Of a stretch of 64,000 bases of DNA, positions 33,396 through 43,000 are shown in pieces. Each line of letters begins with the position of its first letter. Position 1 is the first letter of the stretch. Both the position numbers and the translations under genes were made by a program. A model generated the notes under the pieces. It was not told the origin of the DNA. It ran no database searches and saw only the letters and a program-made list of their open reading frames with translations. The DNA lies in assembly GCA_028753945.1 (NCBI GenBank), contig JAPNXP010000016.1, positions 434,001-498,000 of the forward strand. The letters are read 5' to 3'. The DNA is from Hexactinellida sp. DTS-2022. Lineage: Eukaryota > Porifera > Hexactinellida.

Positions 33396-35000
33396 CTGTA
33401 TTTCTCGGTCAATTATCCGATTCGGGCAACCAATTATCCGATTCGGGCAACCAATTATCCGATTGGGTCAACCAATTATCCGATTCGGGCAACCAATTAT
33501 CCGATTGGGTCAACCAATTATCCGATCGGAATTATTTTTGATTTTCATTGGTTTATCTATTTAGGATACTGGGTTGATATGTATAAAACAAAGTAATACG
33601 AAATAAATATATTCCTAAATATTCAATATTCATCATAAATTATGGCTTCGAGTTCATACGATGCAGGACAACACTCTGCCACATCATCTACAGTTGCTAT
33701 TTCACGAGGTGGGAGAGCAATTTCAAATGAATTACGGCAAAGACTTATCGGTGCCCACGAGTCGGGAGTAACCTATAAACAGATGACCAGATTGTTTGGC
33801 GTTAAGAAGGATACCGCTTACAGAATTTGTAGCACCAGACAATATTCTACCAAACTTCGCGGTGGTCCAAGAGGAAAAAAGTTGGACGAGGATTCGAAAA
33901 GTCTTCTCTTAATTTCCATTGAAGCCCGTCCCGATATCACTCTTGGCGAGATGAGAAATAAACTAATTCTCGAACGAGGGATAACTGTTTCGATATCTAC
34001 GATCGCTCGGTGTCTTGAAGGATGCTTAATTACAGTAAAAAAACTTGAATTACTTCCGAGTGTACGTAATTCACCGGCAAACAAAGATTGTAGAAGAACT
34101 CATGCTCTATGGTTGCAAGAACAGCATGAAATAGGAGCAAGATTCTGTTACGTTGACGAGTGTGGATTTGGCTTATATACCGCTCGGAATCGTGGTCGAT
34201 CAATTCAAGGATTGCCAGCTCGAAGGGTTGCTGACAATCAACGAACTCCCCATGTCACTCTGATATGTGCTATCTGTCCAGGTGTTGGACTCGTCCATTC
34301 AAAGATCCTATTCGGAGGTGCTAAACAAACACATTTTGATCAATTTATAAGTGAATTATTCCATCTCTCGTTTGGTTTGGCATTGGAACCAAGTAGCTCA
34401 GTTGACACGGCATTTATCGTACTTGACAACGCTCCTTGTCACCGTGGGATTGAAAATAGACTTGAAGCTTCTATCCCTTCACACATCGAATTGAAACGCC
34501 TCCCTCCATACAGTTGCGAGTTGAATCCGATTGAGTTGTGCTTCCAAAGTCTAAAATCCTATATAAAACGAACTCTCAGCGCTCAAGGACCAATTATACC
34601 AATTGAGGGCCAAACTATGGTAAGTGCAAGGAGAGATAAACTATTGCAATTATGCCCAAATGCTTTGGCTCAAATTACTCCAGCAACTTGCCTGAATTCG
34701 TTCTACCATGTATTGACAGCAACAGTTCCGAGAGCAATACGCCTTGAAAATCTCTAGTAGCTACATTATCCAATATATATATCCAATAAATCACTTTATC
34801 CTATATTAATTAACTGCATTCATTATCACTATTATATCAAATATATCACTATAATTGTTGATTGCTTGAATCGGATAATTGGTTGCTCGAATCGGATAAT
34901 TGGTTGCCCGAATCGGATAATTGGTTGACCCAATCGGATAATTGGTTGCCCGAATCGGATAATTGGTTGCCCGAATCGGATAATTGACCGAGAAATACAG
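33396..35000 (+). mobile_element. Complete Tc1/mariner-type transposon, TA duplication, 21-bp subrepeats in both ends
   Basis: Inverted ends CTGTATTTCTCGGTCAATT are followed by six 21-bp units (CCAATTATCCGATTSGGGYAA) at 33411-33530 and six in inverse at 34868-34990. TA duplicates lie at 33394-33395 and 35001-35002. The intact transposase is at 33642-34757. Confidence 0.95.
33642..34757 (+). CDS. Tc1/mariner-superfamily DDE transposase, intact
   Basis: A single exon encodes 371 aa. Residues 25-75 form a helix-turn-helix (NELRQRLIGAHESGVTYKQM, then FGVKKDTAYRI), and a second helical DNA-binding region follows to about 130. The catalytic core is FCYVDECGFG (first Asp), FIVLDNAPCH (second Asp) and CELNPIELCF (Glu), with 35 residues between the second Asp and the Glu, that is, DD35E. 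There are no stops or frameshifts. The frame sits inside a 1605-bp element whose ends are 33396 and 35000. Cut-and-paste transposition is the expected activity. The DD35E spacing is less usual than the DD34E of Tc1 or DD34D of mariner, so this is a distinct branch of the superfamily. Confidence 0.92.
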   Translation: MASSSYDAGQHSATSSTVAISRGGRAISNELRQRLIGAHESGVTYKQMTRLFGVKKDTAYRICSTRQYSTKLRGGPRGKKLDEDSKSLLLISIEARPDITLGEMRNKLILERGITVSISTIARCLEGCLITVKKLELLPSVRNSPANKDCRRTHALWLQEQHEIGARFCYVDECGFGLYTARNRGRSIQGLPARRVADNQRTPHVTLICAICPGVGLVHSKILFGGAKQTHFDQFISELFHLSFGLALEPSSSVDTAFIVLDNAPCHRGIENRLEASIPSHIELKRLPPYSCELNPIELCFQSLKSYIKRTLSAQGPIIPIEGQTMVSARRDKLLQLCPNALAQITPATCLNSFYHVLTATVPRAIRLENL

Positions 35001-36049
35001 TAGTATAGTCAACTAAATAGATGCAATTCAATTATTCTTCGAAATAACTAATCAAGGGTGCTTCTACTTATGTAATTGTTTTTTATAAAGGTAGTCATGT
35101 ACAAGACGCATATTTTTGAGGTGCCACTTGGGCGAAATGACGTCACCGTATTATCTAATAGGCAAAATATGCCAGAACTTTGAACGCATGTAAAATGTTC
35201 AATTTCGCTTTTTAAAACAAATCGCTGTGACTAACCCATCTAGGAGTCATTTTACATATAATATCTCAGAATCAATTATAGAATGTTGACACATTCCTCT
35301 GTTGCTATGGAAACGTGATTTCAATGCTTGAGGTCATATCTCGAGAATAAATATAGTTACAGCTTAGTCAATGGCTCCAATTGATAGCCCATCCTCAACT
35401 TCCTATTCAATGATAATACATTTCGATGCTCCATCTCCAACCAATTTTGCGCAAAATGTGTATAACTGTTTGAATGTATATTACAATAATCACAATTCTC
35501 AGAAAATTGGTTGGAGATAGAGCATCGAAATGTATTATCATTGAATAGGAAGTTGAGGATGGGCTATCAATTGGAGCCATTGACTAAGCTGTAACTATAT
35601 TTATTCTCGAGATATGACCTCAAGCATTGAAATCACGTTTCCATAGCAACAGAGGAATGTGTCAACATTCTATAATTGATTCTGAGATATTATATGTAAA
35701 ATGACTCCTAGATGGGTTAGTCACAGCGATTTGTTTTAAAAAGCGAAATTGAACATTTTACATGCGTTCAAAGTTCTGGCATATTTTGCCTATTAGATAA
35801 TACGGTGACGTCATTTCGCCCAAGTGGCACCTCAAAAATATGCGTCTTGTACATGACTACCTTTATAAAAAACAATTACATAAGTAGAAGCACCCTTGAT
35901 TAGTTATTTCGAAGAATAATTGAATTGCATCTATTTAGTTGACTATACTAGTTAATCCCTGGTCCAGAAATTTGAGTGCGTACCATTGCCTTATGTATAG
36001 AATGCTATGGCTGAGCTCTATATAAGTAATTTCTAAATTTATAATATGA

Positions 36050-36300
36050 ATATTTATTGTTGTTTACAAAAACAGGTAAACAAATTATAAATGAAAATTC
36101 AATATGAACCTAGAAGCTAGCTTACAACGGGTATTATATAGGTAAACAAGTATGATGTTTTGGTATTTCGAATTATAAATATATAATATGAATATTTATT
36201 GTTGTAGTTTACAAAAATAGGTAAACAAATTAATAAAATAAAAAAAGGACCTAGATGTTAGCTTTCAATAGGTATTATAGGCAAACAAGTCACACTATGC
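36050..36300 (+). repeat. Two head-to-tail copies of a 115-130-bp dispersed unit
   Basis: Each copy begins ATATTTATTGTTG and contains ACAAAAAYAGGTAAACAAATT. The first bases of the window (1-130) and 33110-33180 are further copies. Confidence 0.7.
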
Positions 36301-36313
36301 GCTATGAAAATAG

Positions 36314-37891
36314 TAGGGCTGAAACGAATATAACGAATATTCGAATATTCGTTCGAAATGATTGAACGAATATTCGTTCGTTTGCAAACGAATATTCGTT
36401 ACGAAACGAATATTCGTTTGGACGAATTTAGATTGAAACGGATATTCGTTGACTAATTTTGGGGTCTGACTGAATGGTGGAAAATGGTGGAAAACATCCG
36501 AGAGTGGTGGAAAATGGTGGAAAACTACTTGACTGAATGGTGGAAAATGGTGGAAAATCGTGGAATTTCTGAATTTTCGTCGAAATGACTGAATGGTGGA
36601 AAGTGGTGGAATTTCTAAAAATCGACTGAAAGGTGGAAAATGGTGGAAAACGACTGAATGGTGGAAAATGGTGGAAAACGACTGAATGGTGGATAATGGT
36701 GGAAAATGACTGAATGGTGGATAATGGTGGAAAACGGTGGAAAACGCCTGAATGGTGGAAAATGGTGGAAAAACGGGGGCTGACTGAATAGTGGAATCTA
36801 GTGGAATCTTTGACTGAATAGTGGAATCGAGTGGAATTTGATTAAATTGTTAAACACTACCTATATGCTATAAGCTACGTGTGTATCATATTACGTTAAT
36901 TTTCGCCCATGTAAAATTGTTTGCAATGATTGAACTAGTGTTGTGCATGAAGTGGGACAATATGATACTATATTAGTATTCTTACTAATCATCTCTATTG
37001 AACTGCCCAATGAATACCAACTGGATTTGATAAGGAATTGTTGATAAATAATTTTAATAAGATGTGTCTAAATAACATGGTAACAAAGCCTAACTAATAA
37101 ATCATATTGTGTCACTTCATGCACAACACTAGTTCAATCATTGCAAACAATTTTACATGGGCGAAAATTAACGTAATATGATACACACGTAGCTTATAGC
37201 ATATACGTAGTGTTTAACAATTTAATCAAATTCCACTCGATTCCACTCGATTCCACTATTCAGTCAAAGATTCCACTAGATTCCACTATTCAGTCAGCCC
37301 CCGTTTTTCCACCATTTTCCACCATTCAGGCGTTTTCCACCATTTTCCACCATTCAGTCATTTTCCACCATTATCCACCATTCAGTCATTTTCCACCATT
37401 ATCCACCATTCAGTCGTTTTCCACCATTTTCCACCATTCAGTCGTTTTCCACCATTTTCCACCTTTCAGTCGATTTTTAGAAATTCCACCACTTTCCACC
37501 ATTCAGTCATTTCGACGAAAATTCAGAAATTCCACCATTTTCCACCATTTTCCACCATTCAGTCAAGTAGTTTTCCACCATTTTCCACCATTTTCCACCA
37601 TTCAGTCAGACCCCTAATTTTGGACAACAAAAAACTTTTGTATAGCTTAAAGATATCGTAAGTATAAATTCCCACTTAAACTAGCTGATTATTAGCTAAC
37701 TTGTGTATAATACACTTTGTAACTATTATTATGCCATTGTAACATTATCAAAACCTACTTTCCAATGTATTTTGACTCTAGAAATTGATTTAATGCTTAG
37801 TCATCCAAACGAACGAATATTCGAATATCGAATATTCGTTCGTTTAGAAAGTGGTTCGTTCATTACATTTCGAATATTCGTTTCAGCCCTA
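36314..37891. mobile_element. hAT-like element, 8-bp duplication GAAAATAG, carrying a nested palindrome
   Basis: Ends are TAGGGCTGAAACGAATAT and CGAATATTCGTTTCAGCCCTA. The duplication is at 36306-36313 and 37892-37899. Without the nested element (36462-37613) it would be about 420 bp, the size of its relative at 18692-19088. Confidence 0.9.
36462..37613. mobile_element. Palindromic element of GGTGGAAAAT repeats, 9-bp duplication CTAATTTTG
   Basis: The arms are inverse copies of about 500 bases made of repeated TGAATGGTGGAAAATGG. Ends are GGGTCTGACTGAATGG. The 9-bp duplication is at 36453-36461 and 37614-37622, the length left by Mutator-like (MULE) elements. The long ORF read through the right arm is only repeat translation. 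Confidence 0.85.
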
Positions 37892-39546
37892 GAAAATAGT
37901 ACAAAGGGAAGTATATAACAGCCGTTAACTGAGGTACGTAATACCGATCAGTCGCAAAGCGACCGAGAACGAAGGGCTCATATATAATAATTGTCCTATA
38001 CAAGTTCGCATTAGTGGGCGGTCTGTAATGCGATCTAACAATAATAGTAAATATCAATGTACAAAAGATCTAGGCCGAAACACTTTGCCATGACCAAATT
38101 TTTCGTGACAAATCCACCAGCATACTTTGTATTTGTAATTTATTTCATTGCTTTATTTCTCTACTGTGCATAGAAATGAACTTTTGCAAGAAATCGATGC
38201 GGAGTCTACGATTAAAATTTCGCATATAGAAAAGCATGTGAATTAGCTTTATAATGTACAAAAAATATTTTAATTAGATTTCCCAGCATGGCAGCAATTC
38301 TTAAAATGGACAAAATGGATAATTAAACATTATTTAATAGAATTTATACCTTTAATTAAAGATAACTTCCTTATAAGATAACTGATAAAAACAGATTCAT
38401 AAAATGGCGGCATAAATGCATTTAATTAAAACGTCAGTTTTCCACATTCTTTAATTAAAGCGTTATTTAATGCGGCGCTAATAATAATTTCCAGTGACAA
38501 AGCAAAAATTAAGTTTAGTACGTACAGCAAAAAAGGTTTAAGTTCAAGAAGTTGAGTGATTGGTAGATTCGATACTATAGACAAATTCGACGATGCAATT
38601 AGTGTATATAATATTAATAATCATTGTATTGCACATCAATTAAAGTTAAATACACATTATAGATAAACAAATAAACAAATTAGTAGTTATTGAGTACAAA
38701 TTTGATTTGAGTTAATTAATTAATTATTCATAGAAATGCGAAAATGGTAAAAACACATCATAGCACAAACAAATATGGAAATACTATTTAAATTTTTCAA
38801 AAATAGCTTGTTAGTAATTGTATATGTGTTTGTGTGTATTTCTAAGTGATTGAGAAGTGAAGTTGGAATGTTATCACATTCATTGGATTGTTTGTGAATC
38901 ACTTTGTATATGCCTAACAGGTCCTTTCATTGTGCGTATACTGTGGCACTTCATGTGTGCATTCAAACTCTTTATTCGGTCAAACACTCTATAGAAATAT
39001 ATAATAGGAATTAAAGTAGAACCTCGTTAGTACGAACAGCCAGGGGACCATCAAAACGTGTTCGCCTTATCTAGAATTCGAATTAACCGGTGTATTATAT
39101 ATTGAAAAGGTTTGAAGGGGAGTGAACTAGTGTTCGTATATCCGGAGTTTAGTACTAACAGTGTTCGTACTTTTTTTAAATATCGGCCAACACATTTTCC
39201 AATACAATTTTAAGAAACTGTCAAAATCAATTTTTAGATCAAAATTTTTATGTTAAAAAGGTGTTTGCCGATATATAAGTAAGCCTTTATAAGTATGCAT
39301 TATAAGTTATAACTACAAATAATAATGTTATTCTTCAATAAAAATAACTCGAAAAATGCAATATGAATATAAAAGCCCATAAAAAGTAAATCTCTAAATT
39401 TAAGCAAATCCAGAGATGTTAATGAAAATTATTTGAAAAAGTAACTAAGTATGCTCTGTATACTGATGACATGAAAATTGAAAATAGTTCTTTATCGATA
39501 GTTTAAACCCCATGTTAAGTAATATATCGGAAAATGCATATTCTTA

Positions 39547-39789
39547 TTATTTGACTGTATTTTGTAGTGTATTCGTATGGTTGATCTTTCCAAATGAGTA
39601 TTTCTTAACCCACCTTTTGCATTTGCGACAAGGAAAAGTTCCCATACGATTGATAATGCGTTTGCGGTTTGAGTTAGCAACCGATTTCAAGATTGGAATG
39701 CCTTGTATTTCAGGTGTTTTCTTTTGATTGAGATTCTTCGATGTTGCTTTATTAACTGCACGTTTTGGATTCCTTTGGACAAATAATAA
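39547..39789 (-). CDS. Candidate C-terminal exon of the ELM2-SANT gene
   Basis: On the minus strand this open stretch encodes a Lys/Asn-rich linker followed by GTFPCRKCKRW. That resembles the start of the C-terminal C2H2 finger found in TRERF1/ZNF541 proteins, and a possible donor (GTTAAG) comes right after RW. No second Cys-His half was found. The phase does not join cleanly with the good donor at 40062: a phase-0 acceptor is needed and only weak ones exist. It may be a real exon with an unrecognised junction, or chance. Confidence 0.3.
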   Translation of the reverse strand, partial: LLFVQRNPKRAVNKATSKNLNQKKTPEIQGIPILKSVANSNRKRIINRMGTFPCRKCKRWVKKYSFGKINHTNTLQNTVK

Positions 39790-40061
39790 ACATTTCATGA
39801 TGTAGTAGGTTCAATACATTGTATATTTACCAAGCTCGGCTTAAAAATACTATATAGAATACTGATAGATTTCAAATACCTGATTGTATGATGTTTGCTC
39901 CAAATTCTTTTATGCTGAAAACGCTAAATAAATAAATAAATGTTAGTGCATAAAATTACATTAAAAAAGGTGTTGGCCGATATACAATTAAGTAATTTCT
40001 TTTCGCAAATTGATCAAAATCGAAATTTTATTGCAACATTAGAAACTCACTACATCCTTAC

Positions 40062-43000
40062 CACAAATTTACGTTCTTTCTTAACAACAGGAGGCTTTTT
40101 CTTTGGGCTAACACTTCTACTATGATAGTTACTTGGGTGAGACTTTATTTCTTTCCTATCTTGATAGCTACTGACTAATTCCTTTAGACCTTTAGCTGGG
40201 CGAGTTGGTGTTCCCATTGGCGAAGGAAAATTCCTTCTTAACACAGTTACAACTTCTTTTTCTGGTTTGTTTTGAATTGGATTTGCTTGTATTTCCTCTG
40301 GAGTTGTGTCCGTTAATATTTTATCTGTCGATTCATCTTGTTCTGTTACAATAGCATTCTCAATACTATCTGGAATTTCAGTATCAGTAGTTGGACTAGA
40401 TAGTGTTTGTAAGTATTTTCTGTTTGATATCGTACGTGAATATTTTCTATACTCTTCAGGGCATTCTATTGTCCATCTGTAGTAGAATTCTATTACTTGT
40501 CTGAGGGACTTTGAGATTACCTATTTAGTGATACCTGTTAATACGAATATTTTATTGTTGTTTTTCTTCAGTATATTACTTTAACTATCTTTCCAAGTGA
40601 AGATAATTGGAATTTCAACCAATTTGTTTATAATATTCATGGCAACAACAACATTATTAATACATAATGCGAATTTGTAATTATGAAATTCGTAAACAAT
40701 ATACCGAACTTATAATATTTTCCTTAGAATTTAAATATTTTGTATACTACTAAAATAACAATTTATGAATAATTAATATCTAACAAATACCCATAGATTC
40801 AGAAGAACAGTCAATAAATAATTAAGAAAAAAACTAGGGATAATAACAAACTCACATATTTCTGTATTTGTGTAAAATCTTTCCCATATTTCATCCAAGC
40901 GGATTTAAAATCATTTCTCTCATCTTCAGTCCAAAAAGAAAGACCTTTTTATAACAAATATAAAATATTTACACCTTGGTCCGAGGATAGTTTTACCCAA
41001 TTAAGCGAAAACCCAATTACCGAAAAATATTGCAAGTTAAACGGTTCCGGAAATCCTGTGAAATGTAGACTCAATTAACCGGTGGGTCTATTAAGTGGAG
41101 TCTACTGTACACTTAAAAACTTGATTTTTCTCCAAATCCTTTCATGAGTATAGCGACAAAAATTCAGTACCAATGAAACTATAGCAAAATTATCTATTAT
41201 AATTTATAACTAGGTATACTGGCAAATGGAATGCTATTTTCACTATAATTCTTGGTAATTTACCTGTAAAAGTGTATTGAAAAATTGGATCATCTTCTGT
41301 AAGCATGTTTCTACCATCAATCAAGATATTCAAGGCATCCTAAAATGTGACTTATTAAAAATAGGGTTTAATAATAATTCGGCCAACACAAAATTCGGTT
41401 TCGCGAATGGGATTTTTTAAGTCAAAAGTAGCTTGCCGTGCCTGAAAACTACATTAGAAAAGTTTCGGTCTCAAGAATATGTAATCGAGATTTAGTTATG
41501 CGATCAAGTTTACCCAGATGTTTCCTCGACAACGGAGAAGAATGTGCAGTGCGTATTCTTGATTTCTACCGCCAAACTTCACAAGTGGACTATTAGACAG
41601 CCTCAGATATTCATCAACTAAATGTTGTTGAAATATAAAATATTCTAACAAAGTCATTTATAATATTGTCAATAATTTTGCAATATTATAATTTTATTGG
41701 AAATCAAAAATTTCTTGTTTCTTGAAAAAAGTTATAATAGTCGGTCTAGAATTCTGTGAATTTTGAACCTAATAAATTGAGTATTTTCGGATTTTCCAAA
41801 AATTTTAAATGATTACATTATATACACGTTTTTGTATTGCTTCAAAATATATTTTCAAAACATCTCATGGCTTTCCTTACTATTGACATCCACCTTTCTC
41901 TGTTAATTAGCTAACGCCCATACTGCTATACAAATCCAAACAAAATAATTATTAAATGATTTCTAAACAAAAGATTTTAAGCACATTATTAGTATAGCTT
42001 TTTATAAATTACAGTGGCTAAGATTTAAATGCTAAACTGATATTTATTGAATTTCTAAATTGCTGAAAAAGCTACAAACCTTGTGGAACAGTATATTCAG
42101 TGCTCCAAATAATATCTTCACAAAACTCGTCTGCTATCAACAAATCTAATTACAAAATCAAATAAACACAAAGGAAATTGTCTTCGAATTCTAATAATGG
42201 AATTCAATTTTAAGAAATACGAATGTTAAAATTTAAGAAAGTAGACTCTCGTTAAGTAATACGAACAAATTTCGATGGATTTTCGAGAGTAGACTGAAGA
42301 TAATGTTAAATCATAAAGTTTAGAGAATCCTGATTCGTAAGCTATATTCAGTTTTGAAAATAGTTTTAACCTGGCTTTGGTAACTCAGTCACTTGGAATT
42401 CATCTCCAACTCGTACTTCCTTCCTAAGAATTCAATTCTGTAATAAACAACAACAAAATGAGAGAATTAAAGTCAGGCAGCTTATTAAGAACTCCGATAA
42501 CAAATGTTTTCAAAATAATTGAAAACATTTCTATACGCAACATTGATAATGGTCTCTCTATTGGCTAACCAGAATACTAAGTTACTAACATATATCAAAT
42601 AAACCTGAATTAGACATTTTAAAACCATATAAACAGTTAAATATATGCATTTAAACTCTGGCCTATACATAATACACTAAAACCCTAAAACAAGGCATTC
42701 ACAGTAAAAAGCCATAATCCAAAATTTAATAATGTCACAAAATACGTATTGTGTCAGATCGGAGCCTTTAGAGACAATCATTAAAATAAAATGAGAGTGA
42801 CTGGGTTATACATTGATAATGTAAATTTAACTTAAAATTCCACGAAAATTAGACCTATTTCACGCTTTTTAGACCATTTTGCTAAAATGTATATAAAAGA
42901 TGGTATGTCATATATTGCTTAACCTCCCCAATGGAAGCGCTACGTAAGTTTGAACGGCCCCATAATAAACTGCCTGACTGTATGCAATGAATAACTTGCT

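Larger units (their letters stand above)
33325..36020. mobile_element. Large palindromic (fold-back) element, split by a Tc1/mariner insertion
   Basis: The left arm (33325-33395 plus 35003 to about 35462) and right arm (about 35500-36020) are almost perfect inverses, about 530 bases each without the insertion. The outer end is TAGAGCTSAGCCATAGC. Both arms contain CATTCCTCTGTTGCTATGGA and an ATGACGTCA site. The element has no ORF of its own. Confidence 0.85.

Noticed and set aside
33411-33530. Regularly spaced 21-bp repeats resembling a CRISPR array
   Set aside because: The units are contiguous with no unique spacers, and they form the inverted end of a Tc1/mariner element.
34806-35031. Short ORFs of YPIRATN or NQLSDSG repeats
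   Set aside because: They are translations of the 21-bp subrepeats in the transposon end.
37210-37617. 135-codon ORF with FSTIFHH repeats
   Set aside because: It is a translation of the TTCCACCATT repeat in the right arm of the palindrome at 36462-37613; the other arm reads differently.
38720-38902. Minus-strand ORF with LLNHLEIHT, a possible second half of a C2H2 finger for the ELM2-SANT gene
   Set aside because: The splice phase does not fit the donor after GTFPCRKCKRW, and the finger spacing would be far too long.
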